Assembly (NCBI RefSeq): GCF_017814945.1
Contig: NZ_JAGIPX010000053.1
Coordinates: forward strand, 1 to 58,661
Origin: Paraburkholderia sp. LEh10
Lineage (GTDB): Bacteria; Pseudomonadota; Gammaproteobacteria; Burkholderiales; Burkholderiaceae
DNA length: 58,661 nt
Direction of reading: 5' to 3'
Position numbers and translations under genes: made by a program. Positions 26,215 to 34,989 of this stretch are shown here, piece after piece (within the stretch, counting starts at the first letter, position 1; every line of letters begins with the position of its first letter). The notes below the pieces were generated by a model. That model worked only from the letters and a program-made list of their open reading frames with translations, searched no databases and was not told the origin of the DNA.

Positions 26215-26383
26215 AGATTTTTTCGAAATCGCCTGAAAGATTATCAGGATGGCGGGAAGTTCTCCCGCCTAATAAAGTGTTATGTTGCAGTCATTGTACG
26301 CCAAGCTATTAAGCAGTGCTAACTCCAGAGGTTTTTGCAAATCTGGAGAAATTAGGCGAAATCAAGTGAAACAAGGGTGAAAT
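26215..26383 (+). promoter_or_regulatory. Promoter/operator region of the second ferredoxin, with two dyads
   Basis: Two inverted repeats are visible: GGCGGGA-N5-TCCCGCC at 26251-26269 and CTCCAGA-N12-TCTGGAG at 26323-26348. Between them lie TTGCAG (26285) and TATTAA (26307), 16 bases apart, an acceptable sigma-70 pair. AAGGGTGA serves as the ribosome binding site. The region is repeated in decayed form at 16756-16966, where TTGCAG and the right half of the first dyad survive. Regulator unknown. Confidence 0.6.
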
Positions 26384-26695
26384 ATGTCCAAATGTACGGA
26401 TGTTGGTAGCGCCACGGAATTGAAGCCGGGCGATATGAAGTGCGTTTTCGTGGGATCAAGGCGGGTTCTGCTGTCTAACGTCGACGGCAAGGTGTACGCG
26501 ACCAACGATATCTGTTCGCACGCCTTAGCCTATCTCTCGGATGGGTTTCTTGATGGCTCCGTCGTCGAATGTCCGCTCCACGGCGCGCAATTCGACGTTA
26601 TTACAGGGAAGGCGTTAACGGCGCCGGCCGACGGCGACATCGAAACCTACGAGGTCACGTTGGCGGACGGCAGGATTCTTGTCGCCGCAGCGTAG
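26384..26695 (+). CDS. Rieske [2Fe-2S] ferredoxin, dioxygenase type
   Basis: This 103-residue ferredoxin has ligands C44-x-H46 and C63-xx-H66 (ICSHALAYLSDGFLDGSVVE, CPLHGAQFD). It is the only ferredoxin in the second cluster, so it most likely carries electrons from the reductase at 20252 to the oxygenase at 18700. It differs from HcaC, which has a longer N-terminal part and a GNASMSEG loop. It is preceded by its own promoter region and followed after 73 bases by the nitronate-monooxygenase-like gene. Confidence 0.92.
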   Translation: MSKCTDVGSATELKPGDMKCVFVGSRRVLLSNVDGKVYATNDICSHALAYLSDGFLDGSVVECPLHGAQFDVITGKALTAPADGDIETYEVTLADGRILVAAA

Positions 26696-26768
26696 GTGAC
26701 GGATGCGAAAGTCATGAAACGCCCCCCGAATCCAACATACGCTCGATCTGAGTGTGGAGAAATCTTAT

Positions 26769-27776
26769 ATGTCTTTCGAAACAGTATTGACCAGGGCGCT
26801 GAATTTGTGCGTTCCGGTCGTGGCGGGTCCTCTTGGGCGCGGCTCAAGCGCAGAGTTTCTCGGCGCGATGGCCCGTAGTGGCAGTTTCGGCTTTACCGCG
26901 GCGGCGCATATGCCGGAGGAGACGGTCAACCACGAGCTTGCGGAAATCAGCCAGGCCACGAACGGCCGGTTCGGTACCAATCTTTCGCTCACCCGTGATC
27001 GGCGCAAGTGGCTCGCGGCTGCGCTGGAAGCGGGGGTAAGCGTGTTCTCCCTCTGGCAGGGCGATATCGAACCCTATGTTCGTGTCATCAAGGATGCGGG
27101 CGGGGTCGTATTCTGGACTATTGGTACTTCGGAAGAGGCGAGGCGCGCCAAGGATCTCGGCGTCGACTTTATTGTTTCGCAGGGCGAGGAGGCGGGCGGC
27201 CATTACGTGGGATGCGCACCGACGATGTCGCTCCTGCCAGCTATCGTCGACGCCGCCAACGGGGTTCCCGTAGTGGCGGCGGGCGGTATCGCGGACGGGC
27301 GTGGCCTGGTCGCGGCGCTGGCACTGGGGGCTTGCGGTGTCTGGATGGGAACGCGTTTTGTCGCGAGCAAGGAATCAGCGAACCATCCCGGTTACAAGCA
27401 GCGAATTGTCGCCGCTCACGCGACGGACCTGGTCGAAACTGAGCTTTTCGATCCGGTCGGGCAGGAGTGCCCGCATCGCGTGATCCGCAATTCAACATTC
27501 TCCAAGTGGGAAGCGGCCGGTCGCCCGGCGAGCGGCCAACGGCCTGGGGAGGGCGAGCAGATCTCGCGTTTCCCGAATGGCAAGCCGCTCTATCGCTATG
27601 ACACCGCCGCGGCTTGGGGTGCAATGGAGGGCGATTGGGAGGCCAGCCCCCTCTATGCAGGCACAACAGTCGGTCTCATTCACGATGTGAAGTCGGTCGC
27701 GGAAATCCTTGCTGAAATCGAGGCGACGGCAGAGGCGGCGCTCGGCGGAATCGCGAAGTTTCGGGCCGCTCGCTAA
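26769..27776 (+). CDS. Nitronate monooxygenase/2-nitropropane-dioxygenase-like FMN protein
   Basis: This 335-residue TIM-barrel flavoprotein carries the family marks FGTNLSL (early strand), the EEAGGHYVG active-site loop, and the FMN phosphate motif VPVVAAGGIADGRGLVAALA followed by GACGVWMGTRFVAS. Related enzymes oxidise nitronates or act as NAD(P)H:quinone/enoyl reductases, so the precise reaction is open. The start at 26769 is chosen over one five codons earlier because the longer form adds only MEKSY, while GGAG stands 10 bases before 26769. A link to nitroaromatic or nitroalkane substrates would be inference. Confidence 0.82.
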   Translation: MSFETVLTRALNLCVPVVAGPLGRGSSAEFLGAMARSGSFGFTAAAHMPEETVNHELAEISQATNGRFGTNLSLTRDRRKWLAAALEAGVSVFSLWQGDIEPYVRVIKDAGGVVFWTIGTSEEARRAKDLGVDFIVSQGEEAGGHYVGCAPTMSLLPAIVDAANGVPVVAAGGIADGRGLVAALALGACGVWMGTRFVASKESANHPGYKQRIVAAHATDLVETELFDPVGQECPHRVIRNSTFSKWEAAGRPASGQRPGEGEQISRFPNGKPLYRYDTAAAWGAMEGDWEASPLYAGTTVGLIHDVKSVAEILAEIEATAEAALGGIAKFRAAR

Positions 27777-27953
27777 GCACGTAGAAGCGATCGATGCAAA
27801 CTCCGAACTAGAATCTCGACGCCGTTGACGAGCGGCCCAGGAAGCTAGGCCAAGCACGCCGACATGGCGTGCGAGATTCTGGCGTATGACACGGCGCTTA
27901 CTCAGGATCGCCCCATTCGTTTGAAGCACCCCGGACCGTGGCGCCAACAAGAG

Positions 27954-27986
27954 GCCGGGCATCTGATTGAAAGCGCCGGCTTTTTT
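27954..27986 (+). terminator. Possible rho-independent terminator
   Basis: GCCGG at 27954-27958 can pair with CCGGC at 27976-27980, followed immediately by six T residues. The loop of 17 bases is long, so the structure is weak, but the T-run after a GC stem fits a terminator closing the cluster 180 bases after the flavoprotein gene. Confidence 0.35.
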
Positions 27987-28013
27987 CATCCTCGCCTACA
28001 CTAAGGAACTTCG

Positions 28014-28313
28014 ATGTACTTCACTATCGTCGCGCTCGATCGCCCAGGGGCTACTGATGTTAGAACCAATACCCGTCCGGCTCACCGCGAATACTTGCAA
28101 GCGGCCCATCCTGGCGTGACTTACAGGCTGGGCGGACCACTTCTGTCGCCGGACGGCAGCACGAGCATAGGTACGTTGCTGGTGATCGAGGCGCAGGACC
28201 TTGCGGCCGCCGAGCGCTTCGCGGCTGGCGACCCCTACAAAAAGGCGGATCTATTCGCAGAAGTCTCGGTCAGGCGTTGGGATTGGGGAACGGGGAATCC
28301 GGACAAGAAGTGA
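28014..28313 (+). CDS. YCII-domain protein
   Basis: This 99-residue protein has the YCII ferredoxin-like fold signatures: MYFTIVALDRPGATDVRTNT, then RPAHREYLQAA, and PLLSPDGSTSIGTLLVIEA, with FAAGDPYKKADLFAEVSVRRW. The His in the RPAHREYL segment corresponds to the conserved catalytic-like histidine of the family. YCII proteins are implicated in lactone or chloroaromatic chemistry and often accompany catabolic genes. AAGGAACTTCG precedes the ATG. It may be the last member of the second cluster, although a possible terminator lies upstream. Confidence 0.8.
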   Translation: MYFTIVALDRPGATDVRTNTRPAHREYLQAAHPGVTYRLGGPLLSPDGSTSIGTLLVIEAQDLAAAERFAAGDPYKKADLFAEVSVRRWDWGTGNPDKK

Positions 28314-28348
28314 GGGTGGGCATGCTGGAGCGTTATACCTGATCCACA

Positions 28349-28801
28349 CCGAACGGCCGCCTGGCCGCCGTGCATCAGCTCGGACATGCCGATCATGCTG
28401 ACGATCGAAGTGTCCTTGATCAGCGACAGGTACTGGCCGATCAGCGGCGGCAGCACGATCTTGCCCGTCTGCGGCAACACGACGGAGAAGGACGTCTGCG
28501 TCTTGCTGAGGCCGAGAATCTGCGAGACTTCCCATTGGCCCTTCGGCACGGCCTCGATGCCCGAGCGAAACACTTCGGCGATATACGCGCCCTGGTACAC
28601 ATAGCCGAAATACGACACGCTGAAGTAGATGAACATCAGCGTGATGAGCACGGGGGTGCCGCGAAACAGTTCGGTATAGAGCTTCGCGGCGCGCGCCGTG
28701 CCCCATGGTCCGAAGGATCGCAATACGGCGGCGAGCAGGCCGATCAGCGTGCCGCCGACAATCGATGCCGCCGACAGCAGCAAGGTCGCGACCAGTCCCT
28801 G
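28349..28801 (-). pseudogene. Fragment of an amino-acid ABC transporter permease (HisM/GlnP family)
   Basis: The minus-strand frame reads QGLVATLLLSAASIVGGTLI, then LYTELFRGTPVLITLMFIYF and AYIAEVFRSGIEAVPKGQWE (the EAA loop with GxxxxPxGQxEA). It ends with VLPQTGKIVLPPLIGQYLSL and SLIKDTSIVSMIGMSELM. Both ends are missing, and a short piece is deleted between VSYFGY and VYQGAYIAE. It is the membrane component of a polar amino-acid transporter and cannot function. Its left flank abuts the YCII gene and its right end is fused at about 28801 to the CsgG-like fragment on the other strand. Confidence 0.82.
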
Positions 28802-29491
28802 ATGCTCGCGGCTTGCGCAACCGTATCTACGCCTCCGCAGGTCACAGAGGCGCCAGTCCCGAGAGCACTGCAACAGGCCGCGCAAGTGGCGAACTCGGTA
28901 GTCGACGAGAAGGCGGTCAAGCGAAAAGTTGCGATTGGCCGCTTTAGTAACGAAACCCGCTACGGGCGCACGTTCGTCACTGACGCAAATCTGGACCCGC
29001 TCGGAAAACAGGCAAGTGACATCCTCGCGAGCCGCTTGGCCGCGTCCAAGCAGTTTCTCGTATTCGAACGTCCGGACATTGCGGTCGCCGCAGAACAATC
29101 GTTGTCAAGGGATGCAGGTCTCATCGGTGTCGATGCACTTATCCTCGGTTCGGTAACTGAGTTTGGGAGGAAAGCAGACGGCTCAACCGTATATATCAGT
29201 GGCGGCGCGCTCCAAGGCATCAAGCCGGGCGCGAATCTGCATGTGTACAAAGCCGGTGAGTCAATCCAGAGCGGACAGACACTCCGGAGACCATCCAGAT
29301 TCAATCGCTCAGCCGAGGGGACGAATACTCCGGACCTAATCTGCTGTACCTCCGAGTCCGACGATTGGTCGGGATTCGCTGTCTCATTGTCCCTCTCTCG
29401 TGGGCGCGTTGATGGTCGTAATCTAGCGTGCAGCAGCCACTCGAATGGACGAGTGACTGTCGCAGCGAATGTCAATTTTGCGACAGTCTAG
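28802..29491 (+). pseudogene. Broken CsgG/HfaB-type outer-membrane lipoprotein
   Basis: From 28802 the + strand encodes MLAACATVSTPP, the second half of a lipoprotein signal peptide (LAAC lipobox) with its hydrophobic start cut off. It then gives the CsgG-family body VKRKVAIGRFSNETRYGRTF, DPLGKQASDILASRLAASKQ and GVDALILGSVTEFGRK. After FGRKADG the central part of the family is missing and SVYISGG-like VYISGGALQGIKPGANLHVY and later shifted sequence follow. It is a rearranged remnant of a secretion-pore type lipoprotein. It begins exactly where the permease fragment ends. Confidence 0.65.
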
Positions 29492-30397
29492 TTTCAAGCA
29501 AGAGGATCAGCAAGCCCCTTCCATAGCGGCGTTTCGATGGCCGAAGCCCCTTAGCAAAATTGAATGTCAAGCGCAATCTCGCAAGCGGCGATGCGTGCAC
29601 ATACAATTTCCCCACTTACCCTGACCTTATCAATTTGATCAAAGATAAGGAGACGCACTTTCTTCGTCGGTCAATGACCTCCCAACGTTTGCGCTTACTT
29701 TTTCCTTAACGAACTGCCACGCAGAGGCCTATAAACAAAGGCCTCTTCGAACGTCATCGAAATTTTTAAGCAGGGGAAGGTCCGAACAACTCGTTTTGAG
29801 AGCACTGATCTTCTGCAGCGTAGGGCGTATCGGCCGTAAGCGTGAGCTGGCAGTTTGGTTGTTCGGCTTTTGAAGCATGACGACCGTCGTTTGCCGAGAC
29901 TGCCGGCCTCAATCTTCACGCGCTTCAAGCTTTGCATAGTGCCTTGCGTGCCATCCAAAGGTTGCCCAGCGCAAACGGTGTCGTGATCTGCGCGGAAGGC
30001 GAAGCCTGTCCGCTGTGTCCGTTCTGGCGCAACCGTGACCGGTGGAGCGGCGGCGAGATCATTGGGTAAGTGCGATCTGCAGTGTCCGCAACCGATGCGC
30101 ACGGGGCCACCGGCATAAGCCAGGGTAACGGGACTTGCCGTGCTGAAGCGACACGCGGGCAACGAAGGTGTCGGTCGGCATCGTCGCGCACGAAGGATGC
30201 GGATGCCGATCCTGTTGAGCGATGGAGTTGGGAGCGCGGCGATGCCGCACCGCCCTGCAAATGAGGCCTCGCGGGCTCAATCTTCCGCGACACCGGGACA
30301 CTGCCGTTCTCTTCGCGCAACCGCGCTGCACACGATTGCGCGGGATGTGTAGTCCGGGTTGGCTGTCACTTCGATATTTTTTTGACGGGGAAACTGA
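29492..30397. other. 0.9-kb spacer
   Basis: No gene is recognised on either strand. Longer reading frames here have compositions typical of shadows or random sequence, and no tRNA, repeat or clear terminator was found. Confidence 0.4.
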
Positions 30398-30556
30398 GTG
30401 AGCCGTATTTCGCTGATCACCATGGTACAGGCCATGAAATCCGTCAAGGAAATTAACCTCGCACAAAAAGAGAAGATTGCCGACGAGATATTCCATGCCC
30501 AACCTCACATGCTCGGCTCTGTCTTCGTTCTCCAAAAACTCGGCCACAAATGCTAA
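30398..30556 (+). CDS. Small hypothetical protein or fragment, 52 aa
   Basis: A frame from GTG 30398 to TAA 30556 encodes MSRISLITMVQAMKSVKEIN followed by LAQKEKIADEIFHAQPHMLG and SVFVLQKLGHKC. It has an amphipathic helical look, and GGGGAA lies about 9 bases before the GTG. The KEKIADEIFxAQPxxLGSVxVLxxLG phrase reads like a real protein, and the abrupt end suggests the 5' portion of a longer gene truncated after LGHKC. I do not recognise its family. Confidence 0.4.
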   Translation: MSRISLITMVQAMKSVKEINLAQKEKIADEIFHAQPHMLGSVFVLQKLGHKC

Positions 30557-31126
30557 TAGGCCGACGTCCGGTTGACGACGCAGCAAAGACCACCCGGCAG
30601 CGCCTATTGAGTCTGAGGTTTGCGTATGCGTTATCACCGATTAAATGTGGCCACGAGTAACACTCGGACGTCCCAAGGACTCCGAAAGCCGTCATTGAAG
30701 CCATGCAAACCCGAGTGGCTGCAGTGTGTCGGTATGGTGCGTTTGCTGTCGGCCCGAATTCGGCCAAAAAGTGCCGATCGCCGCCGTCAGGCAACGTCCG
30801 TTCGGGCCGTGCCCACCGAGCAATTGATAGTCACATGTCGACAGACCCTCGATCAGGCCAACCGTCGCACGCATGGAAGATTCAATGGGAATAGGGGGCG
30901 ACGGGCTGACGAGGACGGTGCGATCGCGCGGCTCCCGGAGTGAGCAAGCCGCCGTCCGAATATCCGGGACGCGGAACGCTCGGGCCCTGGACGTTCGCGA
31001 GGTCCGCGAGACTGATGAAGGCTTTCGTTGTTTCGATGTACGAAGAGATTTCCGCTGTACGGCCGCGATGCTGACCCACAGACTCGCTGCCTTCCCACTC
31101 CCAAGCCGCGCTTTCACCAACAGCGC
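30557..31126. other. 0.57-kb spacer downstream of the S53 peptidase
   Basis: Nothing recognisable on either strand; the ORFs present look like chance frames in GC-rich sequence. Confidence 0.4.
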
Positions 31127-31157
31127 GCCGCAACGTCGCCGGCAGCGACGTTGCGGC
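31127..31157 (-). terminator. Perfect 13-bp hairpin after the S53 peptidase gene
   Basis: GCCGCAACGTCGC at 31127-31139 is followed by a 5-base loop and its exact reverse complement at 31145-31157. It lies 16 bases beyond the stop of the peptidase on the minus strand. There is no T-run, so it is terminator-like or an mRNA-stabilising stem-loop. Confidence 0.55.
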
Positions 31158-31173
31158 AGCGCGACGAGTCGGC

Positions 31174-33516
31174 TCAGCGCGCGCCGATCGTCACCACCAG
31201 AGTTGCCTGCGAGCTGAGCCCCGCCGAATCGACCGCGGTCAGCGTCAGCGTGTAAATTCCGGCGACCGGGTGCCGCCATTTGGCAACTAAGCCCGGCCCG
31301 CTCTCGACGAACACCATGCCGGACGGCGCGCCCTTGATGTCGACCTTCACGTTGTCCGCGCCTGGGTCCTCGATATCGATCACGCCGCTGACCGGGCGGC
31401 CCTCAACACCACTGATCGGCGCAGCCGAGATCGCAGGGCCCGTTGCCTCGGACGAGATCCGCACGCTCATCGTCGCCGAACCGGACTGGCCGTTGCTGGT
31501 GTCGGTCGCCTTGACGCTGACGCTATACGTGCCCTTCGCAGGCGTTCTCCAGCTGATCACGCCGGCGCTGCTGATCGACATGCCAGAAGGCGCGCCGGTG
31601 AGGGAGAACCTGACCGGATCGGCCGCACTGACGTCGACCTGATAGCTGAGCGGCTGTTTCGCCTGGCCCACGATCGTCGCTGCCTGCACGACCGGCTTCG
31701 ATGCCGCGACGATGGTCACGTTCGCACTCGCGCTGCCCGTCGAGCCGTTGACCGTATCCTTCGCGGTCACGGTCACCTTGTAAGTGCCGGCGACCGGCTG
31801 CGCCCATGTCACCTGACCGGAGCTATCTATGCTCATGCCCTGCGGTGCATTCGCGAGCGACCAGCTGAGCGGGTCCGACGAGCTGGCCGCCACCGTGAAC
31901 GACAGTGCGCTGCCCGCCGTGCCCTTGACCGTCGCGGCCGACACGACCGGCGACGGCGCCTTGGACACGCCGAGCGTCGACAGCAGGCTGCCGGCCACCG
32001 GTGTGCCGAGACCCGACGGCTGATCGTAGCCGGTATGGGCCGAGCAGCTCGAGCAGTAACCGTCGTTGCCCGAAGTGACATCATAGAACACAGTCGCGTA
32101 CAGACCCGCGTCGGTCGAGACGGTACCGTACAACTGCGCCTGCGCGAGGCCGAGTGCGCCGAGACTGTTGCGCGCCCGCTGTGCATTGGTGACGGCGACG
32201 ATGCCGGCCCATTGCGGGGTCGACAGACTGGTGCCGCCGGCGCTGTACCAGCTCGGCGCGGCCGCGTCGGGCGTGATGACCGCGACGTACTGACCGCTGA
32301 ACGGATCCGCGTTGAACGACACGTCGGCAACCGAGCGCTTCGTCAGCGTGCCGAGTCTAGGCACCGACTTGGTCTGATACGCGGGTACCGAGGTGTACTG
32401 ACTAATGCCACCGCCGGTACCCGACCACACCGTTTCGCTCCTGGTGGTGCCGTCGTAACTCAGGTGGGTCCCGCCGACGGCCAGCACGTTCGGCGACACG
32501 GACGGCCATCCGACGCCAGTGCCGTTATCGCCGGTAGCGGCCACGTAGGTCATGTTCGCTTGCTTGAACGCCGAATCGACGGAGCCGGTCCACGAGCCTT
32601 CGGGGGCGACGAAGCTCATCGACACGACGCCGGGCCCCATCGCGTTCGCAAGGTTGACCGCCGCGATCTGGCTGCTGGTCGACGGATCCGGCGCCTGGAT
32701 CAGCACGATGCGCGCGAGCGGCGCGGTAGCGTGGACCCACTGCACGTCGAGCGCGATTTCGGTGGCCCAGTCCGAGTCGTACGGCGGCGCGTTCGACGTC
32801 ATCGCGCCGCTGGTCGTCGAGCGCACGATCGAGAACTGGCACGCGTTGCTGCTAGGGGCCGCGAGCGGCAGCGACGCGTTCGGCGCGATGGTGGTCGTCG
32901 TGCAGCCCGGCAAGCCGAATTTCTGGTTGAACGCCGCGAGTTCCTTGACGACGTTCGGATCGCTCATCGCGTCGATCACGTAAATCGTCTGGCCGGCGCC
33001 CATTTGCGCGGCCTCGCTCGCGCTCAGATTGCTCCACGACGACGGCAGCGGCGGTAGCTGATAGGCCGCGCGAATCTGCGCCGGCGTATACGTCGTCACC
33101 TGCGTTGAATTCGTCGCCGCCCGTGCAGTCCTCCTAGCGAGCCGTGCAATCGTTTGTGGCGTCAACTGCGCAAGCGACACGGCCGCCATTGTCGACGTCG
33201 ACGCTTGCGCGGCAGGAGGCTGATTGGCCGACGCGAAAGGCGCCGCGCTGTCGATGTCGGAAGGCGGGTTCAACACCACCGGGGCCGTGTAGAACGCCGG
33301 CCTCACCAGCGTGCTCGCCACCGTGCTCGACAGCGGCGACAACGACACCGAGCTCGTACCTGACGAGGTGTCGGCGAGCTTCGCGGAGCTCGTGCCGCTC
33401 AACGCCGTCGAGTCGTCACTGCCACCGCCGCATCCCGCAAGCAGTATCGGCGCGAGCGCTGTGGTCACAAAAGTGGCACGCGCGAGCGTGCACCGAACCG
33501 GTCGGATAGTTTTCAT
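31174..33516 (-). CDS. S53-family (sedolisin/kumamolisin-like) serine-carboxyl peptidase, lipoprotein with Ig-like repeats
   Basis: This 780-residue protein begins with a lipoprotein signal peptide (ALAPILLAGCGGGSDDS). The catalytic acid pair is E253 and D257 in TEIALDVQW, the nucleophile is S430 in GGTSLSTPQWAGI, and the oxyanion Asp is in ATGDNGTGVGWP. A Ca-site-like YDVTSGNDG follows. Residues from about 530 to the end form three Ig-like repeats of about 85 residues, each with an AxPxGMxIDSSGxVTWxxPxxGTYxVTVxAxD pattern. No typical long pro-kumamolisin domain is evident between the signal and the catalytic part. It probably digests protein at the cell surface at low pH. AAGGACGATCCCA precedes the ATG, which overlaps the stop of the upstream lipoprotein (ATGA). 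Confidence 0.9.
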   Translation of the reverse strand: MKTIRPVRCTLARATFVTTALAPILLAGCGGGSDDSTALSGTSSAKLADTSSGTSSVSLSPLSSTVASTLVRPAFYTAPVVLNPPSDIDSAAPFASANQPPAAQASTSTMAAVSLAQLTPQTIARLARRTARAATNSTQVTTYTPAQIRAAYQLPPLPSSWSNLSASEAAQMGAGQTIYVIDAMSDPNVVKELAAFNQKFGLPGCTTTTIAPNASLPLAAPSSNACQFSIVRSTTSGAMTSNAPPYDSDWATEIALDVQWVHATAPLARIVLIQAPDPSTSSQIAAVNLANAMGPGVVSMSFVAPEGSWTGSVDSAFKQANMTYVAATGDNGTGVGWPSVSPNVLAVGGTHLSYDGTTRSETVWSGTGGGISQYTSVPAYQTKSVPRLGTLTKRSVADVSFNADPFSGQYVAVITPDAAAPSWYSAGGTSLSTPQWAGIVAVTNAQRARNSLGALGLAQAQLYGTVSTDAGLYATVFYDVTSGNDGYCSSCSAHTGYDQPSGLGTPVAGSLLSTLGVSKAPSPVVSAATVKGTAGSALSFTVAASSSDPLSWSLANAPQGMSIDSSGQVTWAQPVAGTYKVTVTAKDTVNGSTGSASANVTIVAASKPVVQAATIVGQAKQPLSYQVDVSAADPVRFSLTGAPSGMSISSAGVISWRTPAKGTYSVSVKATDTSNGQSGSATMSVRISSEATGPAISAAPISGVEGRPVSGVIDIEDPGADNVKVDIKGAPSGMVFVESGPGLVAKWRHPVAGIYTLTLTAVDSAGLSSQATLVVTIGAR

Positions 33517-33923
33517 TGGGATCGTCCTTCTGCGGGAGGCTGGACCGGAATTACCAGCACGGGTGGAGAAACCGCGGATGCGGGCAGATCGGGCGCGCGT
33601 CGCTGCCAGCCGCTCGCACAGGTCTGTACGGACGGGTAATAGCCGGGCGGCTCGGCGCACCAGAGTCTGACGCTTGCAGGTGGCTGGGCAGAAGGTGGAA
33701 CGGGCGATGTCTGCGCTTGCGAGCTGCATGCGCCTAATCCGGACATCAGCGCACAGGCGGCGCAGATTGCCGTGACGATGCCACGTGAGCGATTCAAGCC
33801 TGCCCACGCGTTACGTTTGCCTAATGAAATGAAACGGGCTGCCGGCCTCGCGAAATAACCAGAGAATTGGGCGTGCTCGTCGGTTTCGACAAGGCCGATA
33901 GCAATCCGATTGAGCTGGATCAT
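33513..33923 (-). CDS. Small proline-rich lipoprotein coupled to the S53 peptidase
   Basis: This frame of up to 136 residues contains a lipoprotein signal, SRGIVTAICAACALMSGLGA then CSSQAQ. A short mature part follows, rich in proline, with SVRLWCAEPPGYYPSVQTCA and SGWQRR and ending PAEGRSQ. The WCxxPxGYYPxVxxCxxxW phrase resembles a motif often seen in short Burkholderia lipoproteins. Its TGA overlaps the peptidase ATG, so the two are co-translated. The ATG at 33923 leaves an unusually long N-region before the hydrophobic segment; a TTG nearer the signal (about 33800) may be the true start. Function unknown; it could be a chaperone or anchor for the peptidase. Confidence 0.6.
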   Translation of the reverse strand: MIQLNRIAIGLVETDEHAQFSGYFARPAARFISLGKRNAWAGLNRSRGIVTAICAACALMSGLGACSSQAQTSPVPPSAQPPASVRLWCAEPPGYYPSVQTCASGWQRRAPDLPASAVSPPVLVIPVQPPAEGRSQ

Positions 33924-34498
33924 CGTTGTTCGCGTCACATTGGATACAGGGTTGGGGCGCACAAAGCGATGATTGGTCTGTCGGCACCGCGCGAGCAAGC
34001 TTGATGGCAATTCGCGGGTTAGTTGCTGGACAGACGGTGAGAGGACCTTACCATTTTTTTCTGCGACGGGAATATCGCATGCAGCGCGCGGAAACGGGGC
34101 CACATTTTCGGCTCCTACGGCGCGCCGCTTCCACGTCTGGATAGTAGGGATTGTCCTTAAACATGAAGGGCCGCGCGGGGCATCACTAAAGACGATCGTT
34201 CGATCCCGCGCGGCGGATTGATGCCGCTGACTTCTCACGCGGCCTACCGCGCAGTGCTCATCCGGCGGCTTGCATGTGCGCGGCGACCGCATCGAGCGTG
34301 CGCGCGCCGAGTACACCGGCGTCTCGCGCGGTACATGTCATTTTTTGGAGGTCCGGGTCCGATCGGAAAACGCCGATCGGTCCACATCAGGCCGATGAAG
34401 TACAGTCGCGTCGCCTGATCATTCTCCGAACGGCAGAGAAGTAGCCTAAAGCCACCTCACCACCGCCGACAGCCGAACGTCCGCAATGGCCGATTGTG
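33924..34498. other. 0.57-kb spacer upstream of the peptidase operon
   Basis: It should contain the promoter of the lipoprotein-peptidase pair. I recognise no gene; the right end leads into the palindrome and istB fragment. Confidence 0.4.
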
Positions 34499-34546
34499 CC
34501 AAGCTCGTCGACTAATGTTGCGCGCAACATTAGTCGACGAGCTTGG
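34499..34546. repeat. 48-bp perfect palindrome made from istB sequence
   Basis: Positions 34499-34522 (CCAAGCTCGTCGACTAATGT and four more bases) are the exact reverse complement of 34523-34546. The right arm is the start of the istB remnant (VDELG region). The left arm is therefore an inverted copy of istB DNA, as produced by a fold-back or template-switch event. There is no loop, so it would extrude as a perfect cruciform. Confidence 0.85.
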
Positions 34547-34809
34547 TTACCTGCCGTTCAGCCAGACCGGCGGTGCGCTGCTGTTCCATCTGCTTAGCAA
34601 GCTCTACGAGCGAACCAGCATCATCATCACGACCAATCTGAGCTTCTCCGAATGGGCCAGCGTGTTTGCCGATGCAAAGATGACGGCAGCGCTCGACCGT
34701 CTTACGCATCACTGTCATTGTAGAAACAGGCAACGATAGCTATCGTTTCAGAAACAGTACAACGCAACCAAAAAAGGAGATAAAGAAGGCCAAGATACCC
34801 ACCGAATAA
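34523..34809 (+). pseudogene. istB: istB remnant of an IS21-family element
   Basis: The + strand encodes VDELGYLPFSQTGGALLFHL, LSKLYERTSIIITTNLSFSE and WASVFADAKMTAALDRLTHH. This is the Walker B to sensor part of the IS21 helper ATPase IstB. A one-base loss near 34718 moves the frame, after which VETGNDSYRFRNS and a tail to TAA 34809 follow. The first half, with Walker A, is absent and is replaced by the palindrome. It is a different IstB lineage from the intact gene at 54073. Confidence 0.85.
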
Positions 34810-34989
34810 CCGCAAAGCTTGTCCAACGGGTGGGTCAGGATTCCGTGCAAATCAACACTCTCCCGGCATGTTGCCGGAAAACCGTGTTTTTCCCAACAAA
34901 CGGTCCGTTCCTGACTATAGTGTAATGGCGTGGCACGAGGATACGCACGGAACAGCTGGCTCAATCACGACACCATCTGAGGACGTTCC

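Noticed and set aside
26281..26320. A sigma-54 promoter before the second ferredoxin, suggested by GTTATGTTGCA
   Set aside because: The GG and GC doublets are not 10 bases apart in either copy of the repeat, so a sigma-70 reading is preferred.
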